NCBI RefSeq assembly: GCF_001039355.2
Contig: NW_019775529.1
Location: 245,131-298,931, forward strand
Length of the DNA: 53,801 nucleotides
Origin: Lingula anatina
Lineage: Eukaryota > Brachiopoda > Lingulata > Lingulida > Lingulidae
Direction: 5' to 3'
Notes under the pieces: model-generated
What the model was told of the DNA's origin: nothing
The model's database searches: none
Seen by the model: the letters and a program-made list of their open reading frames with translations, nothing else
Translations under genes and position numbers: made by a program
Shown: positions 30,509 through 40,380 of the stretch, one piece after another
Layout: each line of letters begins with the position of its first letter
Position numbering within the stretch: position 1 is the stretch's first letter

Positions 30509-30518
30509 TATCTGTAGG
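30509..30518. other. Empty target site of the LINE present in copy B
   Basis: TATCTGTAGG occurs once here, within sequence that otherwise matches both flanks of the 2.2-kb LINE at 45874-48045, where TATCTGTAGG stands on both sides. Confidence 0.85.
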
Positions 30519-30797
30519 TGTTGTCTATGTACATGTTTTAGAATGTTGTACACAGACACACACACACAAAAAATACCACTGTTTCTAATAGTTTCCTTAT
30601 TTTTTTATTTATTTATATTATTTTCTTAATGTATGTCTTTATTCCCGAACGATCCATGACTTGCGTGGTCTGAAAGTTGTTCAAAGTCAATACTTAATTC
30701 AACTGGGAAATGTAATAGTAATAATAATGATAATGATAATTATATTTTGTATTTAATACAAATTATAAGGATATTGATAATAATTACTATTATCATA

Positions 30798-32641
30798 CGT
30801 GTACGCTGGCGGTACTCATGGCTTTAGTCCCGACCCGTCTCTTACAGCTCCGCTGGCTCCGCAGGATGGCGTGGGATACAAGTCACCGTTACCGCTTCTC
30901 CTCCTAGACCGCAAAGACCTGTGTCCCCATCTCTTGGATTTAGGTCACATATAATCTCAACTTGAACCCCCTGGTTTTTTTGTCTCAGTCGGTGCATTGG
31001 CCTGGGCAAACGCACCCTTGTCAAAATTTTTGAAAATTCAATGCTAAATATCTCCCAAACTGAAGGAATTATGGGAAAAATTTCTATAAAGAAGCTTGAC
31101 CAAAAGTCATATGTGGAGATTCCAAATATGCCCTTGGATTTGACTTTTGACCTTTATTTCAAGGTCAAACAGGCCAAAATTTTCTAAAAATGGGAATTTT
31201 CTGCAAAAAAATATTTGTTTGTGCCAATTTTCAGAAACTACACAGACCTAAGCTCTCATATCATAGTGAGGGGTTACAATTAGGGACTCCTTTCATCTTT
31301 GGGAGTTTGGGGTCAATCGGGGCATTTTCACGGAAGAAGCAGCCATTAGATGCTGAAACTGAAAAAACTTTATTCTGGAACCATAAATGCTAGAGACGTC
31401 TTGTTTGTTGCATTTTGTAGAGTTTGTCAATGCCAATACTGGCAGTGGTGTCCGTTTTTTTGTTTTCAATACGGTTTAGGAGTTGCGCTATATCAAAAAG
31501 TACAACATTGCAAGACTTAGGTTTCGCTCACATGGAATGTCTATTTTCTAAAAGTCTATTTTCTATTCGCGGTATCTTATGATCATAGTCTGTGCCCTGA
31601 ATATCCCGCGGCGTAATTACTGGCAGCGCGAGCCAGTTACTTAAAGTAACTTATAGTAACTGGCTCCCGCTGCCAGTAATTACGCCGCGGGATATTCAGG
31701 GCACATACCGTGATCATAAGACATACCGCGAATAGAAAATAGAATTTAGAAAATAGACATTGCATGTGAATGCAGCCTTAGTGGTGAAAATAAGATGTGA
31801 AATACTCCAAAATTAGCAGAGATACATCCATAGTTACTTTTGAACTTGAATAGGAAGCCATATACTGGCTATCTAACTGTGACCTTGAAATTGACCTTTG
31901 ACCTACTTTTCACCATGAACTGAACTTTGCAAATTTTGGTTGTAATATATATATATTATATATAAATATATAGGTTGTAATCATATATCTCGAAAACTGA
32001 CAAAGATACGCCCATAGTTACTGTTGAACTTGAATAAGAAGTCTTATACGGGCAATCTTACTGTGACCTTGAAATTGACCTTTGACCTACTTTTCACCAT
32101 GAACTGAACTTTGCAAATCTTCTAGCTCTTATATCTCGAAAACTGGCAGAGATATGAGCATAGTTACTATTTAACTTGAATAAGAACTCACATTTTGGCA
32201 ATCTTACTGTGATCTTGAATTTGACCTTTGACCTACTTTTTCACCATGAACTGCACTTTGCATATTTTCTGCCCCTCATATCTTCAAATCTGGTAGAGAT
32301 ATGCCCAGTGTTTCTCCTGGGTTTTCTTTTTATTCAACATATATGTAACACATTTCATTGAAAACCCATATGTCTACTGTCTTGAAAATCACAGGAGTGA
32401 TCAATATTACAAATATACAGCTTAATTCAAAAATAAGCTTGATCAGACTATTTTTACAGTTATGCTGTTTTTTCACTTCTTTTTGCATTTTTTTTGAGAA
32501 CTCTTGTTTATTGCATTTTATAGAGCTTGTCAAGCTCAACACTGGTGGTGGTGACCCGATTTTTTGGTTTTCCATACGAATGCGCTTACTCCAGCTGGTG
32601 GTACTATAACAGGAAGTGGTATCGCCTCTCTGATCCTCTAG
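30798..32641 (+). mobile_element. Family 1 HINE-like element in copy A
   Basis: The leader starts with the right arm of the family hairpin (GTGTACGCTGGCGGTAC); the left arm is lost. Tandem 147-bp units lie at about 31850-32300, then CAGCTGGTGGTAC, a hairpin GGAAGTGGTATCGCCTC and CTGATCCTCTAG ending at 32641. Copy B lacks the element: ATTATCATAC there continues into unrelated single-copy text. A foldback MITE (31520-31777) is inserted in it. The 3' portion is duplicated at about 33917. Confidence 0.7.
31520..31777. mobile_element. 258-bp foldback MITE (GC-rich long inverted repeat)
   Basis: TTA flanks both ends (31517-31519, 31778-31780). The arms are near-perfect inverted repeats over about 115 bp: TCTATTTTCTATTCGCGGTA, CCGCGGCGTAATTACTGGCAG and AGCCAGTTACT recur in complement. 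It interrupts the family 1 text TTAGTGGTGAAAATAAAATG seen intact at 15197. A partial second copy (32808-33053) follows the N at 32807. Confidence 0.85.
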
Positions 32642-34081
32642 TTTTAGGTTTGAATCATCTGATGTACCATTCTGGTGCTGTGTTGAATGCTGCCACTCCG
32701 TCAACTTCTGGTGCTGTGTTTGATGCTCCCAATCCATCAACCTCTGGTGCTGTGTTGGATGCTGCCAACCCATCAACCTCTGGTGTTGTGTTGGATGCTG
32801 CCAACCNATGGAATGTCTATTTTCTAAAAGTCTATTTTCTATTCGCGGTATCTTATGATCATAGTCTGTGCCCTGAATATCCCGCGGCGTAATTACTGGC
32901 AGCGCGAGCCAGTTACTTAAAGTAACTTATAGTAACTGGCTCCCGCTGCCAGTAATTACGCCGCGGGATATTCAGGGCACATACCGTGATCATAAGACAT
33001 ACCGCGAATAGAAAATAGAATTTAGAAAATAGACATTGCATGTGAATGCAGCCTTAGTGGTGAAAATAAGATGTGAAATACTCCAAAATTAGCAGAGATA
33101 CATCCATAGTTACTTTTGAACTTGAATAGGAAGCCATATACTGGCTATCTAACTGTGACCTTGAAATTGACCTTTGACCTACTTTTCACCATGAACTGAA
33201 CTTTGCAAATTTTGGTTGTAATATATATATATTATATATAAATATATAGGTTGTAATCATATATCTCGAAAACTGACAAAGATACGCCCATAGTTACTGT
33301 TGAACTTGAATAAGAAGTCTTATACGGGCAATCTTACTGTGACCTTGAAATTGACCTTTGACCTACTTTTCACCATGAACTGAACTTTGCAAATCTTCTA
33401 GCTCTTATATCTCGAAAACTGGCAGAGATATGACCATAGTTACTATTTAACTTGAATAAGAACTCACATTTTGGCAATCTTACTGTGATCTTGAATTTGA
33501 CCTTTGACCTACTTTTTCACCATGAACTGCACTTTGCATATTTTCTGCCCCTCATATCTTCAAATCTGGTAGAGATATGCCCAGTGTTTCTCCTGGGTTT
33601 TCTTTTTATTCAACATATATGTAACACATTTCATTGAAAACCCATATGTCTACTGTCTTGAAAATCACAGGAGTGATCAATATTACAAATATACAGCTTA
33701 ATTCAAAAATAAGCTTGATCAGACTATTTTTACAGTTATGCTGTTTTTTCACTTCTTTTTGCATTTTTTTGAGAACTCTTGTTTATTGCATTTTATAGAG
33801 CTTGTCAAGCTCAACATTGGTGGTGGTGACCCGATTTTTTGGTTTTCCATACGAATGCGCTTACTCCAGCTGGTGGTACTATAACAGGAAGTGGTATCGC
33901 CTCTCTGATCCTCTAGTTTTAGGTTTGAATCATCTGATGTACCATTCTGGTGCTGTGTTGAATGCTGCCACTCCGTCAACTTCTGGTGCTGTGTTTGATG
34001 CTCCCAATCCATCAACCTCTGGTGCTGTGTTGGATGCTGCCAACCCATCAACCTCTGGTGTTGTGTTGGATGCTGCCAACC
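31532..34081 (+). repeat. 1.27-kb direct duplication around a single N (32807)
   Basis: 31532-32806 and 32808-34081 are almost identical over the foldback MITE, the family 1 3' half and the 12-codon-repeat exon. Differences are single bases (for example TATGAGCAT/TATGACCAT) and one T in a run. The join at one N suggests an assembly artefact, so only one copy may be real. Confidence 0.88.
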
Positions 34082-34110
34082 AATCAACCTCTGATGTTAG
34101 AAAATTAAAT
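33928..34110 (+). CDS. 12-codon-repeat exon of the duplicated gene, copy A (coding status uncertain)
   Basis: After GTTTTAG, a possible acceptor just behind the family 1 CTAG end, the frame reads LNHLMYHSGAVLNAATPSTS. Four near-identical 12-residue repeats follow (SGAVLNAATPST, SGAVFDAPNPST, SGAVLDAANPST, SGVVLDAANQST). The open frame continues to 34236 without a clear donor. A duplicate of the same exon lies at 32654-32806, broken by the N. Copy B carries two repeats at 48371-48450. No known domain; a disordered spacer is likely. Confidence 0.4.
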
Positions 34111-34236
34111 TTGTGTGAGTTGAATGTACAGCAAACTTTTAATTTTATCGGGGTATGCTATTTTAGAGTAAAAACCTTATCATTTGATTATTTAATATGT
34201 ACCAATACAAGATACATGAACATGCACTGCCATTGA

Positions 34237-35680
34237 CAATTACACAAACAAAATACTTGAATACACATTCTAATTTATATCCATCAATTAGAATTAATCA
34301 ATGCTTATATAAAATTTTAATCATGTATAAGTGGCAAGTGCACAATGATAAATAATACACTATTGTGAGCTATAGTGGGTATTTATGCCGCAGGCCAGAG
34401 AAAAATCCAGCCAAATTAGTCCAACAAACAAATCAATTACATTATGTAAAGCTAGTTTTAAATTGTATTGTTGTAACAAACTATGGTGTTTATCTCACTC
34501 AAAGTAAGAGAATAAGTCAAGAGCAATATAAGTTAAACAACATCTAATAGAAAAATGTCTAATCATCCCTTTAAACTCATTCACTAAATCACAACTTTTG
34601 TAATGCTATGCCTGCTTTGAAAAAAGATTATTATCAGTCATGAAATCTAGGGTTGTGGTAAATTAAACATGGCTCCTACTAGTATAATCTTTACTTTGCT
34701 AGTTAATTTTCACAAAAAGATAAAAACACAGTATATAATGTATTTTTACTATTTTTATGATGATATTCACTAACTTCATATTTCTTCTATTATATTGAAA
34801 GTCGACCTTATCTAGTCAGATTTTAATCTTGCTTAAAGTCAGATTTTACTTGAGCTTGGCTGTTTTAAAAAGTGAAATTTCAATCCTGCCTAATATATAT
34901 AATGTAATGTAAAAGTAAGTGAACATAAAGGGTGGGAAACGAGGACAAATTAATATTTTTAAAGAAACATTTTATGAAAAATCATGCTCAATCACACTTA
35001 AAGCGTAAGGTTTAACAGTCAACTGATGTTAGAGAATGCCCTACTCCACCAACCACAGATTCAACAAGTGTGAATTTCTTTTGTTAGCCTGGCACCTATT
35101 ATTAGGTCACTATTCCTGTAGCTATTGTTACACCAATTCCAACAACCACCTATTTGGTGTTATCAGATGTGTGGTATCCTGTCGTAAGTCTTTGTTTATA
35201 TGAGACAAGCAGCAAATGAGTGAAGGCTGTATACTAAATTCAGGAGCATAGTGGAAGAGTACAGAGTATAGAAAAATTGGATTGAGGAAGGTATGTATTA
35301 CAGTAATTCATTGGATCATTTTGGCATCTAATCAAATTGAAAATGAGAAAATTGATCTAATTTGTAGTGTACATTGTAAACATTATATCTATATTACATT
35401 AAATAAGTTATAATTTATAATTTCCCTTTTAGCCAACAAAGAAACGATGATACAGAATGCAATCACTGTTTAGTCTCTTCATTTCTTATTAAACTATGAT
35501 CAATTGCTCGCCAAAATGTTTCTTCAAATGCAGTTAAATCTCAAAAAAAATTTAAAAAAAAAACATTTACATTTCATTTAATTTTTGGTTTGTGGTTTAT
35601 TGAATATTATCTATATAATTTTATCTGTCTCTTACTGTGTTACTTGAACTAATGGATATTTGTTAATTGTTTATTTCAGG
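34237..35680. other. AT-rich intron-like stretch, copy A
   Basis: No confident gene. A possible small exon at about 35089-35191 lies between TTTTGTTAG and donor GTAAGT and is open in one frame (LGHYSCSYCYTNSNNHLFG), but has no match I recognise. Text around 35020-35070 (TGATGTTAGAGAATGCCC) resembles the end of the 12-codon-repeat exon. Confidence 0.3.
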
Positions 35681-35689
35681 TGATCTTAG

Positions 35690-35917
35690 AGAGTAGACAA
35701 CATACAGAACCTGGCATGACAAGACTGGAAGGGACACTCTGCTGTGAATATCTATAGTTGGTGGCTCATCGAAACTCTCACAAAGTGTACCAAAAAGTCA
35801 AGTACCTTTGTGATAAAGAAGTTACTAGAGGTTTTTTTCAGCCCACAAGAACTGTCAGCAACAGTTTCTTTTGTGAGGGATTCTTTAGTTGAAAGAGATG
35901 TGCAGAGTGAGTTTTAA
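35690..35917 (+). CDS. BEN-domain-like terminal exon, copy A (partial)
   Basis: An open frame from about 35720 to TAA 35915-35917 encodes about 65 residues including WWLIETLTKC, KKSSTFVIKKLLEVFFSPQE and LSATVSFVRDSLVERD. The pattern C-x(2)-K-S-x(3)-LL-x-x-x-F(F)-x-x-x-E-L resembles the N-terminal half of BEN domains, which bind DNA or chromatin proteins in animal repressors and some mobile elements. A T-rich acceptor TTTATTTCAG ends at 35680; the frame opening right after it differs by one base, so a frameshift or another acceptor must be assumed. The domain is truncated compared with a full BEN domain of about 80-100 residues. No matching exon was seen in copy B. Confidence 0.4.
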
Positions 35918-36591
35918 AAGAGAACAACACTAACTGCAAGTTGATTATATCATTAAACAATACTTTAAATTTTGTTGAGAATAAGTGAATAAGTGAATGC
36001 AGCCATAAACCATAAGATTTCAACATAACATAGATGCGTGAAGAATGTATATAAAGAATTCTTCAAAGCAGTTTTAGCACTTCATATTTTTTTTAATATC
36101 CAAGACATTTTTTCTGCTTACCTTTCTCCCTTTTCTTCATATGAACAATAAACACTTGAACTTGATTTTAGGACTTATTAAACAGTAATGTGTATATTGA
36201 TGTTTTTTGTCCTCCACATGGATGTTTAAGATTTGGATGTTAAGCATTGTGCACAGTGTGGTGAATTTGTAGGACTTAATGGTATACTCTTTTTTTAAGA
36301 TGAACGGAGCAGGACAGGATGAGTAAAGAAGAGAAATGTGGCAGAAAGATGTAAAGAAGAGAAATATGGACATGGCTTGATTTTGATGATTTTGTTCGAT
36401 TTTTTAATTTGATTAATAAAGCACAATATATGACTATAATTTCTTGTTTGTTGTTGATAAACAGATTTAACAATATTTCTGTTGGCACATGTCTTTAAAT
36501 GTAACTCAGAACCTGTCTTTGTAGAATTAATATAAACTGATTGAAAAACAAGTGAATAAAATTTAAATTGTGTTATATAATATTTTAATTA
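35918..36591. other. Region after the BEN-like exon
   Basis: AT-rich. AATAAA occurs at 36146-36151 (GAACAATAAACACTTG) and ATTAATAAAGCAC near 36412-36424; either could be the poly(A) signal of a transcript ending with the BEN-like exon. No other feature recognised. Confidence 0.35.
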
Positions 36592-36852
36592 GTGTGCAGG
36601 AAGTGTGCAAGAAGGTATGCAAAAAGTACGCAGGAGATGTGCAAGAAGTGCACAAGAGGTGTGCAAAAAGTACGCAGGAGGTGTGCAAGAAGTACGCAGC
36701 AGGTGTGCAAGATGTGCGTGGGAGGTGTGCAAAAAGTACGCAGAAGGTATGCAAGAAGTACGCAGGAGGTATGCAAGAAGTGTGCTGGTTGTGGTGTTGG
36801 GGGTGTGCAGGAAGTGTGCATCAGATATGCAAGGAGTGTGCGGGAGGTGCGT
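36592..36852 (+). repeat. 11-bp minisatellite (GCAAGAAGTAC / GCAGGAGGTGT)
   Basis: About 20 units of 11 bp alternate as GCAAAAAGTAC and GCAGGAGGTGT, giving a 22-bp higher-order repeat with slight irregularities near 36790. Because 11 is not a multiple of 3, every frame reads the same 11-residue peptide cycle, so long open frames on both strands are artefacts of the repeat. Copy B lacks the array. Confidence 0.92.
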
Positions 36853-37436
36853 ATTTTACCATGCAAATGAGGCATGCTGCGCATCCGCAGAAACCCTTAC
36901 TGTGAATCTGCTGCGCATCCGCAGAAACAGTGTGCGGGAAGCATAAAATTTTGCTAAGGGCATTGTTAGTAATACAGAAATGAAAGCACTGTATTAGGGC
37001 CAGTAAAATAAAGTCCATGTATCCTTAATATTTTACATCATTTATGTGTGCATATTTACACATGATTATAAATGGTTTTTACTTCTCCTTAGTTTTCTCA
37101 TCCTTTAAATGTCTGTATAGATTAATTTAAATGACACATTATCCCAAAAGAACACGGTTATATTTTTAAAATCATGATTATCAAATGTCCAATTCATAGT
37201 AGTACAGCAGAATTAGAGGCATATCAACAACATATCCTAATGTACTGCTCCAAGATGTTTGCTTATACTCCTCCTGTGTGCCTCCGAAAATTGAAGAGAA
37301 GTGTGTTCATGCTGTAATCTTTTTGTATCAAGTTTTATAATTAACATAGGTACATGTATGGTATGGTACTTATATTAATATTGCTTTCTGATGTCATGAA
37401 AATATTAATCGTTCAGTTTGCTTTTACTATTCAAAG

Positions 37437-37629
37437 ATACCACAGAGTCTTCAACAAGAAGAGTTGGTGCTGGACTGTCTGTATTGTCAAAGTTAGAAAA
37501 AACTATAAAGACATTCAAGATATAGTGTCCAAAGCCCTAACCACGAGAATCAGTGGTACAACTGAAATGCCAAAGACCATAGCAGCAGCTGATGACCCTT
37601 GTACTAAAGGACCTCCACCCACACATTAA
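37437..37629 (+). pseudogene. 3'-terminal exon of the duplicated gene, copy A (1-nt frameshift)
   Basis: After TACTATTCAAAG the frame reads DTTESSTRRVGAGLSV, then loses one base in the A run at 37497-37502 relative to copy B. The shifted frame continues KNYKDIQDIVSKALTTRISG and MPKTIAAADDPC to TAA at 37627-37629. The protein resembles copy B (51052-51257) closely. No domain recognised; rich in Thr, Ser and basic residues. Confidence 0.5.
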
Positions 37630-38080
37630 CTAGTGCAAGGAAAGAAGTCCAGATTTCAAAATTAGTTATCGGTGGGGGGAAGGATGTAACAGTTACAACA
37701 CAAGGCCAGTGATTAGGGGCAATTGACCTCGATTTTCATTCCAGGTGAAATGACCCTAGTCATTTACTCCCTTATGATGGTGACTGACAGTCAGAAAAAT
37801 ATTGGAGGTAATACCCACATATTTTACAAGCTCTTGATAAAAAGAAAAACAATAATTTGAATAAAAGACCAAAGCTTTAAAACAAGGCTTATAAGACAAT
37901 TTGGAGCAGTATTTTACATGAAATTTAAAGGACTATGCTTTATAAAGGAGGATTTAAAACGCTCCGTTTTCATTCTTGGATTTTCTTTCTTGGATTTTTT
38001 TCTTTAAACAGATGGTGTAACATTAATTAGTCTTACATTAACTGTGACTTTGGCAAATTTACCACAATATGATCTTTGAA

Positions 38081-38086
38081 AATAAA
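38081..38086 (+). promoter_or_regulatory. Poly(A) signal AATAAA, copy A
   Basis: TTTGAAAATAAAATCTTTTTC is shared with copy B (52637-52642) in a conserved block, as expected for a duplicated 3' end. Confidence 0.5.
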
Positions 38087-38187
38087 ATCTTTTTCTATTG
38101 AATATATGTCTTACTTCTATCTTTAATATACAGTTCTTTTGTCATATTTGTTTAAACAAAAAACAAAAAAAAAAACAGACTGCAAAA

Positions 38188-39620
38188 GGACAGACTGCAA
38201 AATCTTCTGAACAAACTAGAACAGTACTGTCAAAAGTGGAAGTCACACATAAATACAAAGAAACAAAAATAATGGTGTTTAGCAAGAAGGGCAAACTTGA
38301 CCATCAAACAAAATTTCACATAAATGATGAACCCATAGAAGAAGTAAAACAATACCCATATTTGGGAATTGTTTTCTCCAACACTGGCTCATTAAAGGAA
38401 GCAATTGAAAATTTGAAGAAAAAGGCACTTAAAGCCCTGTTTTCCCTCAAAGGAGCACTTGCCTCTCAAAACATTTCCAAACCACTTTTGTGCATGAGCT
38501 TATTTGACAAACTCATCAAACCAATTTTGCTTTATGGTTGTGAGGTCTGGTCACAGGAAATACTTAAACAGAATAACATGTCTCTGAAAAAGATTAATAA
38601 AATGCTGTTCGAACAGGTACACTTAAAGTTTTGCAAATGGATTCTAGGTCTAAGAAAGCAGGCTAGCAATACCATGTCTAGAGCCGAGCTCGGCAGATAC
38701 CCTATTTTTCTAACTATAGCCAAACTTGTCCAAAGATATAGTCTTAGACTGGAACAACTACCAGATAATAGAATTGTGAAGCAAGTGTACAATCTTGAGC
38801 AAGATACAAAGGGAAACACCTGGACAGAATCCATCCAATCTTTTCACTATTGTTGGAGTTTCTCCGAAGATAGCAACCCACCAAAGAAAATACATCAAAT
38901 AGAAAACCTAGTAGAAAAATTGAACTTAAAAATCAAAAACTCTTTTGGCAGGAATTAAATAGCTGGACCTCAAACAAATTAAGGACATACAAAACAATTA
39001 AAAAATCTTATGAATGTGAAATTACATCAAAATGAGTGTCTCCTCCTTAGATATCAAAACACTGGCAAAAATTAGACTAAGTGACCACGACTTGGCAATA
39101 GAAAGGGGTTGATACACAAACCCTAAAACTCCTCTTGATGAGAGAAAATGTATAAAGCTTGCAACTGTGTAGAGGACGAAAAACACTACCTCATATTCCA
39201 TGAGGAATACAACACAAGATACACTGTTGAAAGGCAACGAATGCATGATGAGGTATTGAAAATCAGTGTGGTGGGTCTAGATGACAGTGAACAGATATTG
39301 TCAATTCTCCTTAATCCACCCTGTGAAAAAAGCCTCAAAGTAATAGCAGAATTTATAAAAACTGCTGTTAAAATACATAGTTCACCTACAATTTAGTACA
39401 TCACAGCCACTAATTGTTGATAATGCTGTGAATAGCTTAACTAATTAATTAATCTTATAGCATAAAGTGCATTAACTTATGTGTAATTTAAGCATAATAT
39501 ATATGTAAACATATATAAATGTATATCCTTTATATATTGTGCAAATAATGTAGTCTAGTGAGCCTGCAAATGTATTCATACCATTTAGTGCTCAATAAAC
39601 TTATTTTTATTATTATAAAC
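38188..39620 (+). pseudogene. Truncated non-LTR retrotransposon, C-terminal RT region (LINE A)
   Basis: The open frame to 38958 encodes the region downstream of the RT palm: YPYLGIVFSNTGSLKEAIE, LFDKLIKPILLYGCEVW and LHKFCKW-like helices. This is typical of LINE polymerase C-termini. After frameshifts at about 38950 and 39150 the frame resumes with a CNCVEDEKHYLIFHEEYN stretch that fits the family's zinc-knuckle region (C-x-x-C...H...C, one Cys lost). It ends near 39396. The catalytic palm and endonuclease are missing (5' truncation). A 3' UTR with AATAAA near 39594 and a TTATTATTAT tail end the copy. It follows the 3' end of gene copy A directly. Confidence 0.75.
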
Positions 39621-40380
39621 TTATTATAATCCAGGAAACACACCTGAAAACAGAAAATACACCATCAATAAAAATATATATTAATAGACACAAATACAGT
39701 AGTTACAACACATAAATAATATAGTGATCATTATTCTATAATAATAAACACATACAGCAACAATAAAGACATAGACAGTGATCAAAATACATAGAGACAC
39801 ATTCAATGTCACAACAGACAATGCACAGGCATCAGAATGTATATGAAATTTTGTCTATATATATTATATCAAGATTTTTTCCTAAGCGCATCCCCCTCCC
39901 CCATTAACCCTTGTCACTTTGAACATATCAAATACTAATTTGGATCTCAATGACCCATTTACAAATAATAATTTCTCAGGTACAACTTATAGCAGCAATG
40001 CATGGTCACAATGGGATTGAAGAGAATCACCAGTGCAGCAATATCTTTGTTGCAGTGACCTTTGCTGATCCTAGCTGTGCAGTTGTAGAATGAGATGGTG
40101 AACAAATGAATTCAACTGGCCTCAGTGTGATGAAAATTAATCCAGGAAACACACCTTCATTTCTACTGAAAACAGCTAGATAAGAAATCAACAATAAGAA
40201 TATATATATATATTAAAAGTAAAATTGTTCTTCCTGTACGAGTATATATTATATATAATAAAAAGAAAAAAAACACAGCAGCTATTTTGCCCTGAACAAC
40301 AGACACAACACAATATCTCCCTTTTAACTCGTGTCATCCCAGACACATTAAGCACAACATACCATACAATCAATGCACAA

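Larger units (their letters stand above)
28549..38150 (+). repeat. Segmental duplication, copy A
   Basis: Blocks 28549-28740, 29615-30797, 32650-34080, 36960-37650 and 38020-38150 match copy B (44885-52715) in the same order and orientation, with moderate divergence by eye. Copy-specific insertions separate the blocks: the TTAA-target MITE, a family 1 element and an 11-bp minisatellite in A; a LINE and four MITEs in B. The middle parts (34.1-36.9 against 48.5-50.4 kb) are not recognisably collinear. Confidence 0.7.

Noticed and set aside
36563-36946. Several overlapping 60-113 codon frames on both strands
   Set aside because: Produced by the 11-bp minisatellite, which reads the same in all frames.
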